Shown here: in pieces, positions 1 to 5,951 of the stretch
How positions within the stretch are numbered: the stretch's first letter is position 1
Layout of the letters: each line of letters opens with the position of its first letter
Source: Actinomycetota bacterium
GTDB lineage: Bacteria; Actinomycetota; Thermoleophilia; Solirubrobacterales; Solirubrobacteraceae
DNA length: 9,176 nt
Reading direction: 5' to 3'
NCBI GenBank assembly: GCA_019348575.1
Contig: JAHWJE010000034.1
Location: forward strand, 1-9,176
The notes under the pieces: generated by a model
What the model saw: only the letters and a program-made list of their open reading frames with translations
What the model was told of the DNA's origin: nothing
The model's database searches: none
Translations under genes and position numbers: made by a program

Positions 1-326
1 GCGTCGGCGCCGACGAGCTCGAAGCTCATCTCGCGCCCGTCGACGAACGATGCGACGCCGTCGCGCGCGGATCCTTCGACGACGTGCGCCGACGTCACGA
101 GGTAGCCGTCGGGCGCCAGCACGAAGGCGGAGCCGCCGCCGGCGGCGTGGCGCCCGCTGCCGATGCGGCGCATCACGCGCAGGTTCGCGACGGAGGGCGC
201 CAGATCACGCGCGACGGCGGTGATGACGCTGGAGTACGCGTCCAGCGCCTCGCCGTCGGACGGCCGCCCGGCGTGGCCGGCCGCCGGGTCGCCGGCGGGA
301 CCGTCGACCAGAAGGACGTTGCTCAT
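1..326 (-). CDS. HtrA/DegP-like trypsin-fold serine protease, N-terminal part
   Basis: Only the first 108 residues are present; the gene runs off the left edge. After a 28-residue polar leader comes LDAYSSVITAVARDLAPSVA, then a GGGSAFVL segment and DGYLVTSAHVV. This matches the first barrel of S1C (HtrA/Deg) peptidases, with the catalytic His at residue 81. The catalytic Asp and Ser, and any PDZ domain, lie outside the window. No signal peptide or membrane anchor is visible, although most HtrA proteins are exported, so this copy may act in the cytoplasm or the true start may differ. There is no Shine-Dalgarno; a -10-like TACCGT lies 7 bases before the ATG, suggesting a leaderless transcript. 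The family call is firm; the substrate is unknown. Confidence 0.8.
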   Translation of the reverse strand, partial: MSNVLLVDGPAGDPAAGHAGRPSDGEALDAYSSVITAVARDLAPSVANLRVMRRIGSGRHAAGGGSAFVLAPDGYLVTSAHVVEGSARDGVASFVDGREMSFELVGAD

Positions 327-333
327 GCAACGA

Positions 334-339
334 ACGGTA
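334..339 (-). promoter_or_regulatory. -10 hexamer TACCGT of the HtrA-like gene (leaderless type)
   Basis: On the minus strand TACCGT is followed by a 7-base spacer and then the ATG at 326. The same TANNNT spacing recurs before several genes here, which fits transcription starting at the start codon. No good -35 was seen. Confidence 0.5.
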
Positions 340-367
340 GCGGGCCGGGATCGCGGCCCCGGCCCGC
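340..367 (-). terminator. GC-rich hairpin after the small acidic gene
   Basis: A perfect 10-bp stem (340-349 with 358-367, arm GCGGGCCGGG) encloses an 8-base loop. On the minus strand it begins 22 bases after the stop of the 390-638 gene and is followed by a mildly T-containing stretch (TACCGTTCGTT). It fits a terminator without a long U-tract, typical of high-GC genomes. It also abuts the -10 of the next gene, separating the two transcription units. Confidence 0.55.
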
Positions 368-389
368 GCCCGGCCTATCCTCCTCGGCG

Positions 390-638
390 CTAGATCGCCT
401 TGTTGGCGGCGTCGCGCTGCTGGTCCATGTCGAGCTTGTTGATGTGATCCTGCGCGCGGGTGATCGTCTCGCGCGAGTCATCGGGTACCTCGGGCTCGTC
501 GAGGGCGGCCTCGCCGCTCGACGTGGCGGCCTGCTGGTCGACGGCGTCGCTCACTTGCGCATCGCCCGCGTCGGGTGTGGTGCCTTCGGCCTCCGCCGTG
601 GGCTCCTCGCTGGCTTCAGCCTGCGGTTCTTCCTGCAT
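390..638 (-). CDS. Small acidic, probably disordered protein (82 aa), unknown function
   Basis: This is an 82-residue protein with about 22 Asp/Glu against 5 Lys/Arg and no Cys or Trp. The first 50 residues are rich in Glu, Ala, Pro, Thr and Ser and have no hydrophobic core. The last 25 (SRETITRAQDHINKLDMDQQ and after) could form one amphipathic helix. The ATG at 638 is chosen because GGAG lies 7 bases upstream (646-649). The open frame extends to 725, but that extension has Arg/Trp-rich composition unlike the rest. There is no signal peptide or domain I recognise. It is transcribed away from pgk and is followed by a hairpin, so it is probably monocistronic. It could be a stress or crowding-related hydrophilic protein, which is a guess from composition only. 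Confidence 0.6.
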   Translation of the reverse strand: MQEEPQAEASEEPTAEAEGTTPDAGDAQVSDAVDQQAATSSGEAALDEPEVPDDSRETITRAQDHINKLDMDQQRDAANKAI

Positions 639-754
639 GGCTCGTCTCCAATCGTCGGGTGAGCGAAGCCCTACCCGCTGGCGGCGCAAATCACTACGCG
701 CCCAGGCGCTCCACTGCACGATCACGCCCGGCCCGTTCGGGTAGCCAGGCTGCT

Positions 755-1945
755 GTGCCGGTGACCCGCGGGAACATCGATCTGTCGACCGCAGGCCTGA
801 GGACGCTCCGCGACCTCGGCGACGTCGCGGGCCGGCGCGTGCTCGTACGCGTCGACTTCAACGTCCCGCTCGACGGCGGCAGGGTCGCCGACGACACGCG
901 CATCCGCCTCGCGATCCCGACGCTCGAGGCGCTCCGCGAGCGCGGCGCGCGCCTGCTGCTCGTCTCGCACCTCGGCCGCCCCAAGGGGCCTGACCCGCGC
1001 TGGTCGCTGCGGCCGATCGCCGATCACCTCGGCGGCCTGCTCGGCGAGGACGTCGTGTTCGCGCCGAGCCTCGACGCGATCCCGCACGGCGATCTCGTGA
1101 TGCTCGAGAACATCCGCTTCGAGCCGGGCGAGACGAAGAACGATCCGCAGCTCGCGGCGCGCCTCGGCGCGCTCGCCGACGCCTACGTCAACGACGCCTT
1201 CGGATCGGCTCACCGCGCGCACGCCTCGACCGAGGGCGTCGTCCACCATGTCGCGCGCTCCGCCGCCGGGCTGCTGTTCGAGCGTGAGGTGCAGACGCTC
1301 GGGCTCCTGCTCGGGGAGCCAGCGCGCCCGCTCGTCGCGGTCCTCGGCGGCGCCAAGGCGGCGGACAAGATCGGCGTCGTCAACCGGTTTCTCGAGGTCG
1401 CCGACGCGGTGCTGCTCGGCGGCGGGATGAGCTACCCGTTCCTCGCGGTCAGCGGCCGGCGGATCGGGCGCTCGCTGTGCGACGAGGAGAGCCTGGAGGC
1501 GGCGCGCCAGGTGCTCGAGCGCGCGGGGACCGACGACCGCCTGCGCCTGCCGGTCGACCTCGTCATCGCCGACAGGTTCGCGCCCGACGCGCAGCTGCGC
1601 GTATCCGATCCGATCGACATCGACGACGAATGGGAGGCGATCGACATCGGCCCCCGGACGCGCGAGCTCTACGCGACCCTCATCAGCGAGGCGGGCACGG
1701 TCTTCTGGAACGGGCCGGTCGGCGCGTTCGAGATCGACGCGTTCGCCGAGGGGACGCACTCGATCGCGCGGGCGGTGGCGCAGACGAGCGCGATCACGGT
1801 CGTGGGCGGCGGCGACTCCGGCGCCGCGCTGACCCGCTTCGGCCTGCAGGACTCGGTGACGCACCTCTCGACGGGCGGCGGCGCCGCCCTGGAGTTCATC
1901 GAGGGACGGGTGCTGCCCGGCGTGGCGGCGCTGAGCGCGTCGTAG
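755..1945 (+). CDS. pgk: Phosphoglycerate kinase
   Basis: Phosphoglycerate kinase (EC 2.7.2.3) interconverts 1,3-bisphosphoglycerate + ADP and 3-phosphoglycerate + ATP in glycolysis and gluconeogenesis, in the cytoplasm. All hallmarks are present in a 396-residue protein, the usual length: VDFNVP (33-38), SHLGRPKG (71-78), LENIRFEPGETKND (117-130), NDAFGSAHRAHAS (146-158), LGGAKAADKIGV (197-208), LLGGGMSYPFL (220-230), WNGPVGAFE (318-326), GGGDSGAA (351-358) and STGGGAALEFIEG (372-384). WNGPVGAFE departs mildly from the common WNGPMGVFE. The GTG at 755 has AGG 5 bases upstream and TAGCCA 7 bases upstream; the GTG at 761 is a near-equal alternative. No gap or tpiA lies beside it, unlike the usual gap-pgk-tpiA cluster, so it may be an isolated or second copy. 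Confidence 0.95.
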   Translation: MPVTRGNIDLSTAGLRTLRDLGDVAGRRVLVRVDFNVPLDGGRVADDTRIRLAIPTLEALRERGARLLLVSHLGRPKGPDPRWSLRPIADHLGGLLGEDVVFAPSLDAIPHGDLVMLENIRFEPGETKNDPQLAARLGALADAYVNDAFGSAHRAHASTEGVVHHVARSAAGLLFEREVQTLGLLLGEPARPLVAVLGGAKAADKIGVVNRFLEVADAVLLGGGMSYPFLAVSGRRIGRSLCDEESLEAARQVLERAGTDDRLRLPVDLVIADRFAPDAQLRVSDPIDIDDEWEAIDIGPRTRELYATLISEAGTVFWNGPVGAFEIDAFAEGTHSIARAVAQTSAITVVGGGDSGAALTRFGLQDSVTHLSTGGGAALEFIEGRVLPGVAALSAS

Positions 1946-1958
1946 ACGTCTCCGCCGC

Positions 1959-1971
1959 CGGGGCGGCCCCG
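1959..1971 (+). terminator. Short hairpin after pgk (weak terminator candidate)
   Basis: CGGGG-CGG-CCCCG forms a 5-bp stem 13 bases past the pgk stop, with further partial pairing outside it. No T-tract follows. Such small stems are expected often by chance at this GC content, so this is tentative. Confidence 0.25.
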
Positions 1972-2026
1972 CCGCGAGCAGCATCACCGACTGGAGGCTG
2001 GCCCCGGCGCGCGGCGTTGCTCCTGT

Positions 2027-2073
2027 GGGTGTGACGAATAACCGGGCCGGAGCGGCGATCATTCGTCACACCC
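2027..2073. repeat. Perfect 13-bp inverted repeat between converging genes (possible bidirectional terminator)
   Basis: GGGTGTGACGAAT (2027-2039) is matched exactly by ATTCGTCACACCC (2061-2073), with a 21-base spacer that itself contains CCGGGCCGG. It sits in the 188-bp gap between pgk (81 bases after its stop) and the convergent radical SAM gene (60 bases after its stop). The position suits a terminator acting on both strands, but no T-tract follows either arm. The arms are less GC-biased than the surroundings, so a protein-binding dyad or a copy of a dispersed palindromic repeat is also possible. Confidence 0.6.
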
Positions 2074-2133
2074 CTCCGCCGTCGTCCAGGACCGGCACGC
2101 CGTCCCCGCTGACGCCGCGCAGCCGTAGAGCCG

Positions 2134-3774
2134 CTACGCGGCGATCTTCTGCGCGCGCTGCTCGCGCGCGATCTCCTTCTCCGGCCGGGGCGGACGCGGC
2201 AGCCGGCGCGTCATGTGCTTGCGCCAGATCCCGATCAGCCCCAGCCGCCAGAAGTAGTAGCCCGTCCGCCCCGGGATGGCGGAGAAGTCGAGCTTGACGA
2301 GGTGGCTCAGCGCGCGGCGCGAGAGGTACATCCCGCGCAGCAGGCTGCCCAGGCGCGGGTACATCCGCTGCTCCTCCGTGCTGGCCTTGACGCGCTTGAG
2401 CAGCTGCTTCCACAGCCACTCCGGCGGGCGCCACATCGTCAGGACGTAGAGCAGCAGGTTGTTCAGGCGCGGCGGGATCGCCATGAAGGTTGCCGAGATC
2501 TCCTCGATGTCGACGCCGCGCTCCTTCATCGCCTTCTCGAGCTCGGTGTTCGGGATCACCTTCAGCGAGTAGATGAACAGCGTGTAGGGCCTGTCCATGT
2601 CGTAGAGAAGCTGCAGCGTCTCCTTGATGTCCTCGCGCGTCTCGACCGGGTTGTCGGTGATGATGTCGTACGCCGGAGGGATGTGGTACTCGGGCGCAAA
2701 CGACGCGTTGACCTCGCCCGCGGCGAGGATCTTCTCCGGCGGCGACGGGCGCTTGTAGAAGTCCAGCGTGCGGCGGCTGCCGCTCTGGATCCCCATCCGC
2801 ACGCGATTCATCCCGGCCCACGTCAGCAGCTCGAACTTGTCGCGCTTGACGTAATTGGGGATCACGCCGTAGACGGCGAACGGCAGGTCGAGCTCTGCCT
2901 TCCACAGCTCCGCGAACTCCTCGATCTCGCGATACGGGATCGCCATGAAGCTGTCGTCGTGGAACGAGACGTGGCTGAGGTGCGGGAAGCGCGCGCGCGC
3001 GGTCTTGACCTCGTCGACGATGTAGCGCGCGCTCGGATGGCGGATGCGCTTGTACTTGGGGTCGTTGGAGATGAACTTCGTGTTGCCGCAGTACGTGCAG
3101 TGAAAGGGGCATCCGATCGACCACAGCGTGGTGTAGCTCAGCCCGTCGTTGTCGATGTAGTGCCGGGCGTTCATCGGCCGGAAGCCCTGGCCGGACTCGT
3201 AGATCGTCTCGCCCTCGCCGTACTGCGGGAACGGCAGCGACTCCATCTGCTGGACGCTCATCAGCGGCAGGAAGTGGTTCTTGATGATGCTGCCATCGGG
3301 CTGCTTGAACCAGAAGTTCTTGACGCCGGTGGGGTCGCGGCCCTCCTTCAGCAGGCCATACAGCTCCTCGAAGGCGAACTCGCCCTCGCCCGTGCAGATC
3401 GCGTCGACGTCGGCGAGGATCGCGTCCTCGGGCTGGATGATCGCGTGGATCCCGCCCCAGATGACGAACGTCGACGGGTCAAGCTCCTTCACGCGGGCGA
3501 TCAGCCGGCGCGTGAGCTCCGCGTAGCCGGTCATCGACGAGAAGCCGACGACGTCGGCCTCGATCAGGTGGCGCGCGGCGAGGTCGATGTCCTCGTCCTC
3601 GAGCGAGCCGGCGCTGCCGAGCGTGCCGCGCAACCCGTTGCGGATGTTGCGGTACCGGTTCGTCGAGACGTAGCAGGACTCCGTGTCCTCGTTGATGCGC
3701 GTGACGAACGCGGCCATCTTCCGAAAGCCGCAGGAGGTGATCCCATCCTCCAGCGACACCATCTTGATGCGCAA
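2134..3774 (-). CDS. B12-binding-type radical SAM enzyme
   Basis: This 546-residue protein has an N-terminal cobalamin-binding-like Rossmann region (about 1-145, with IWGGIHAIIQPEDA at 105-118 and GEGE at 129-132). A radical SAM barrel follows, whose CPFHCTYC at 222-229 supplies the three cysteines (222, 226, 229) for the 4Fe-4S cluster. MGIQSGS (327-333) and NPVETREDI (375-383) match the SAM-side strands and the usual P-x-E-T-x-E-D element. The C-terminal 110 residues are Arg/Trp-rich helices ending in a basic tail. The layout is that of BchE/HpnJ-type enzymes that alkylate or rearrange unreactive carbons; the reaction cannot be told. The classic DxHxxG cobalamin ligand is not seen, so B12 binding is inferred. 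The TTG start is preferred because GGGGGAG lies 5 bases upstream; the ATG at 3762 is the alternative. No biosynthetic partner gene is adjacent. Confidence 0.88.
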   Translation of the reverse strand: MRIKMVSLEDGITSCGFRKMAAFVTRINEDTESCYVSTNRYRNIRNGLRGTLGSAGSLEDEDIDLAARHLIEADVVGFSSMTGYAELTRRLIARVKELDPSTFVIWGGIHAIIQPEDAILADVDAICTGEGEFAFEELYGLLKEGRDPTGVKNFWFKQPDGSIIKNHFLPLMSVQQMESLPFPQYGEGETIYESGQGFRPMNARHYIDNDGLSYTTLWSIGCPFHCTYCGNTKFISNDPKYKRIRHPSARYIVDEVKTARARFPHLSHVSFHDDSFMAIPYREIEEFAELWKAELDLPFAVYGVIPNYVKRDKFELLTWAGMNRVRMGIQSGSRRTLDFYKRPSPPEKILAAGEVNASFAPEYHIPPAYDIITDNPVETREDIKETLQLLYDMDRPYTLFIYSLKVIPNTELEKAMKERGVDIEEISATFMAIPPRLNNLLLYVLTMWRPPEWLWKQLLKRVKASTEEQRMYPRLGSLLRGMYLSRRALSHLVKLDFSAIPGRTGYYFWRLGLIGIWRKHMTRRLPRPPRPEKEIAREQRAQKIAA

Positions 3775-3809
3775 GGCAACTCCCCCGCTCTCCGTGGCTT
3801 GAGGTCGCA

Positions 3810-3840
3810 ATCGTACCGCGCTCGACCTGGCGCCTGTCAG
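3810..3840 (-). promoter_or_regulatory. Candidate promoter of the radical SAM gene
   Basis: On the minus strand CTGACA (3840-3835, five of six matches to TTGACA) and TACGAT (3815-3810) are 19 bases apart, slightly long. Transcription would start near 3802 and give a leader of about 28 bases containing the GGGGGAG ribosome site. Confidence 0.4.
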
Positions 3841-3853
3841 TTGGAGCGGTACG
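3812..3853. promoter_or_regulatory. 8-bp inverted repeat, candidate operator
   Basis: CGTACCGC (3812-3819) and GCGGTACG (3846-3853) form a perfect dyad with a 26-base spacer, centre-to-centre 34 bases or about three helical turns. One arm overlaps the proposed -10 of the radical SAM gene and the other lies just upstream of its -35. This is a plausible site for a dimeric regulator in the divergent intergenic region; no regulator gene is nearby. Confidence 0.35.
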
Positions 3854-3873
3854 TGCGTCCAGGCAGACGTCAC

Positions 3874-3879
3874 TAGCGT
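3874..3879 (+). promoter_or_regulatory. -10 hexamer TAGCGT of the membrane protein gene (leaderless type)
   Basis: TAGCGT is followed by 7 bases and then the GTG at 3887, with no Shine-Dalgarno. This spacing is the reason for choosing 3887 over the in-frame GTG at 3878, which overlaps the hexamer. Confidence 0.5.
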
Positions 3880-3886
3880 GGGCGCC

Positions 3887-4303
3887 GTGAACCGCGCCAC
3901 CGTCGAGGACGGGCTGATCGCGGGCGCCGTCGCAGCCGTGCTGAGCGGGGCGCCGTCGACGCTGCACGCGGTTGCGACGCGCTCCAGCCCGCTGGAGGCG
4001 ACGCTTGCCGCCGGGACGCTGCTGCTGCCGCGCGAGCGCCGGCCGCTGCTGCTCGCGCTCGCCGCGGTCCCGGTCCACCTGGCGCTGTCGTTGGGCTGGG
4101 CGCTGCTGCTCGCCGCGGTCCTCCCGCGCCGGCGGACCGTCGGCTGCGCGACGCTCGCGGGGCTCGTCATCGCCGCGCTGGACCTCGGCGTCGTCGGCCG
4201 GCGCCACCCGCGCGTCCGCGCTCTGCCGCAGCTGCCGCAGGTCCTCGACCACGTCGCCTACGGCGCGACCGTCGGCGTGGTGCTCAGCCTGCGGCGGCGC
4301 TGA
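3887..4303 (+). CDS. Small multi-pass membrane protein, unknown function
   Basis: This is a 138-residue, strongly hydrophobic protein. Likely membrane segments are about 9-29, 36-48 (short), 53-79 (LLLALAAVPVHLALSLGWAL core), 85-104 and 118-135, with Arg clusters at 50-52, 81-83 and 105-111 and a closing RRR. The segment after the fourth helix (RALPQLPQVLDHVAYGATVG) has polar His/Asp residues at a membrane edge and could be functional. I do not recognise a named family. It is divergent from the radical SAM gene with 112 bp between starts and converges with cobW 32 bp after its stop. Function cannot be assigned. Confidence 0.65.
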   Translation: MNRATVEDGLIAGAVAAVLSGAPSTLHAVATRSSPLEATLAAGTLLLPRERRPLLLALAAVPVHLALSLGWALLLAAVLPRRRTVGCATLAGLVIAALDLGVVGRRHPRVRALPQLPQVLDHVAYGATVGVVLSLRRR

Positions 4304-4306
4304 GCA
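4281..4306. terminator. Hairpin overlapping the membrane gene stop (weak)
   Basis: TGCTCAG (4281-4287) pairs with CTGAGCA (4300-4306) across a 12-base GC-rich loop. It includes the TGA stop of the membrane protein and lies 30 bases past the converging cobW stop. No T-tract is present. Confidence 0.25.
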
Positions 4307-4335
4307 GCGGCGCGCGGGGCGGCGGCGGGCGACCC

Positions 4336-5325
4336 TTATGCGCCGGGCGCCGCCAGCCGGTCGATCGTCGCCTCGAGCTCGTCCTCCTCGACCGAGCCGG
4401 GCAGGCCGATGACGACGAGCTGCGAGCGCCGCTGCTCCTGGCCCCACCGACGGTCGGCCTCGATCCTGAAGCGCCGCCCGACGACCTGCAGGACGTAGCG
4501 GTTGGCCGGGTCCTCGCGCAGGTGCAGCAGGCCCTTCGCGCGGACGATCCCGTCCGGCAGCGCCTTGAGCGCCTCGACGAGGCCGGCGCCGCTGATCGCC
4601 TGCTCGCCGCTCCAGCTCCAGCTCTCGAACGTCGAGTGGTGGTGGCCGTGGCCGTCCGCGTCGTCGCGATCGTGGCCGGCCGCGCCGTGCTGCTCGTGCC
4701 GCCGACCGCCGGCCGGCGCCTGGACCCCGAGCACGACGTCGACGGGAACCGCCCCGAACGCGGTCTCGACGATCGCCGTCGACGGTCCTGCGACCTCACG
4801 CAGCCAGGCACGCGTCGCGGCGAGCTGCTCGGGCTCGACGAGGTCGGTCTTGTTGAGCACGAGCAGGTCGGCGGCGCGCAGCTGGCCGAGGATCTGAGGG
4901 CCCGTCACGGCGCCGCCGGCGCGCTCGCGCACGGTCTCGGCATCGGCGACGACGACGGCCGCGTCCCTGCGGTAGCCGGGCAGGTCGCCGAGCACGACGA
5001 TCGCGCCCGGGTCGGCGACGCCGCTGGCCTCCACGACGACGTGCGCCGGCGGGTCCGGGCGGTCGCGCAACAGCGCCAGCTCCCCGATGAAGTCACGCCC
5101 GACGGCGCAGCAGATGCAGCCGTTCTTCAGGCTCACCACCTCGCCGTCGCGTGACTGCACGAGCTCGGCGTCGATGTTGATCGCGCCGAAGTCGTTGACG
5201 AGCACGGCGAGGCGGCGGTCGCCGGCATCGCGCAGCAGCCGGTTGAGGAGCGTCGTCTTGCCGGCGCCGAGAAAGCCGCCGATGACGGTGAGCGCGATCG
5301 GCTCGCGGGGCGGCTCGGTCGCCAT
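4336..5325 (-). CDS. CobW/COG0523-family metal-chaperone GTPase
   Basis: This 329-residue G3E P-loop GTPase has a Walker A motif GGFLGAGKTT (16-25), the family's metal-site CICC (70-73), EASG (99-102, Walker B region) and the guanine-specificity NKTD (158-161). A CobW C-terminal domain spans about 245-325. Between the domains lies a loop with about eight His plus Asp (HEQHGAAGHDRDDADGHGHH, 210-229), typical of members that handle Zn, Co or Ni. It probably loads metal into a target enzyme in the cytoplasm; the metal and client are not shown by the sequence. No cobalamin cluster or Zur box was seen. It follows the methyltransferase by 10 bp, yet has its own TAGCCT hexamer 7 bases before the ATG, so it may be made from both a joint and a separate leaderless transcript. 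Confidence 0.92.
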   Translation of the reverse strand: MATEPPREPIALTVIGGFLGAGKTTLLNRLLRDAGDRRLAVLVNDFGAINIDAELVQSRDGEVVSLKNGCICCAVGRDFIGELALLRDRPDPPAHVVVEASGVADPGAIVVLGDLPGYRRDAAVVVADAETVRERAGGAVTGPQILGQLRAADLLVLNKTDLVEPEQLAATRAWLREVAGPSTAIVETAFGAVPVDVVLGVQAPAGGRRHEQHGAAGHDRDDADGHGHHHSTFESWSWSGEQAISGAGLVEALKALPDGIVRAKGLLHLREDPANRYVLQVVGRRFRIEADRRWGQEQRRSQLVVIGLPGSVEEDELEATIDRLAAPGA

Positions 5326-5332
5326 GCGTCGC

Positions 5333-5338
5333 AGGCTA
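5333..5338 (-). promoter_or_regulatory. -10 hexamer TAGCCT of cobW-type gene, sharing the upstream stop codon
   Basis: TAGCCT on the minus strand stands 7 bases before the cobW-type ATG at 5325. Its first three bases are the TAG stop of the methyltransferase. The nearest Shine-Dalgarno-like GGAGG is 18 bases from the ATG, too far to act well. Confidence 0.45.
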
Positions 5339-5929
5339 GTGATCCTCCAGCCCGTCGTGCGGGCGCCGGGCGACGATGGCCTGCACCCCGCGCTCGCCGC
5401 CCGAGCGCTCGGCGACGCCCTCGAAGTGGTCGACGACCTCGAGGTCGCCGAACGCGCGCAGCAGCTCGCCCTCCTCGAGCAGATAGGCGGGGTTGAAGCT
5501 GCGCCCGAGCTGGACGATGTGCGCCTGACCGAGCGTCTCGTAGAACAGCAGGCCGCCCGGGGCGAGTGCGTCCTTCAGCGGGCCGAACAGGTCGCGCTGC
5601 AGGAAGTTCATCGTGACGATCACGTCGTACGGCCCCCTCGGCAGCGGCTCGCGCTCCAAGTCGACGACGCGCGGCACGATCGCCAGGCCGCGCTGCTGCG
5701 CCGCGGCGCGCAACGCCTCGACGGCCACGTCGGAGGCGTCGATCGCATCGACCTCGTAGCCGTGCCGGGCGAGGTACAGCGCGTCGCGCCCGTCGCCGCA
5801 GGCGACGTCGAGCGCGCGGCCGCCGCCGGTCAGCAGCTCGCGGTGCGCGACGAGCCACGGCGCCGGCAGGTCCGGGAAGGGCTCAAAGTCCTGCGTATAG
5901 CGCTTGTTCCAGCGTTCGCCCGCTCGCAT
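5336..5929 (-). CDS. Class I SAM-dependent methyltransferase (TehB-like)
   Basis: This 197-residue protein has the Rossmann SAM-binding core: motif I ALDVACGDGRDALYLA (39-54), acidic Asp 64 at the end of strand 2 (YEVDAIDAS), VVDLEREPLP (88-97) with Asp 90, strand 4 PYDVIVTMNFL (100-110) and LAPGGLLFYET (122-132). The opening ERWNKRYTQ resembles the W-(N/D)-x-x-Y start of small TehB/thiopurine-type methyltransferases, but the substrate is not evident. The ATG at 5929 is chosen because TACGGT lies 6 bases upstream and there is no ribosome site for either start. An in-frame ATG at 5950 would put that hexamer inside the gene. It is the first gene of a two-gene unit with the CobW-type GTPase and is divergent from the acidic protein at 6015. 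Confidence 0.88.
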   Translation of the reverse strand: MRAGERWNKRYTQDFEPFPDLPAPWLVAHRELLTGGGRALDVACGDGRDALYLARHGYEVDAIDASDVAVEALRAAAQQRGLAIVPRVVDLEREPLPRGPYDVIVTMNFLQRDLFGPLKDALAPGGLLFYETLGQAHIVQLGRSFNPAYLLEEGELLRAFGDLEVVDHFEGVAERSGGERGVQAIVARRPHDGLEDH

Positions 5930-5935
5930 CGACGC

Positions 5936-5941
5936 ACCGTA
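5936..5941 (-). promoter_or_regulatory. -10 hexamer TACGGT of the methyltransferase gene (leaderless type)
   Basis: TACGGT on the minus strand lies 6 bases before the ATG at 5929. There is no clear -35; the expected place falls within the hairpin at 5952-5969. Confidence 0.4.
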
Positions 5942-5951
5942 ACGGCTCATG

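Noticed and set aside
84..662. 192-codon + strand frame at the left end
   Set aside because: It overlaps the protease and the acidic gene on the opposite strand and has no recognisable motif.
671..744. 7-bp inverted repeat CTACCCG/CGGGTAG upstream of pgk
   Set aside because: The arms are short and 60 bases apart; this can occur by chance and does not line up with a clear promoter.
722..2062. Long minus-strand open frame antisense to pgk
   Set aside because: It is a high-GC shadow: Arg/Ala/Asp-rich with no domain pattern, while the + strand frame is an unmistakable phosphoglycerate kinase.
2215..3876. 553-codon + strand open frame over the radical SAM gene
   Set aside because: Its composition (Val, Arg, Asp, Leu, Ala runs) is typical of an antisense shadow; the minus strand holds the conserved CxxxCxxC enzyme.
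3775..4170. N-terminal extension of the radical SAM frame up to 4170
   Set aside because: The extra residues are low-complexity Ser/Ala/Arg and antisense to the membrane protein gene. A good ribosome site precedes the TTG at 3774.
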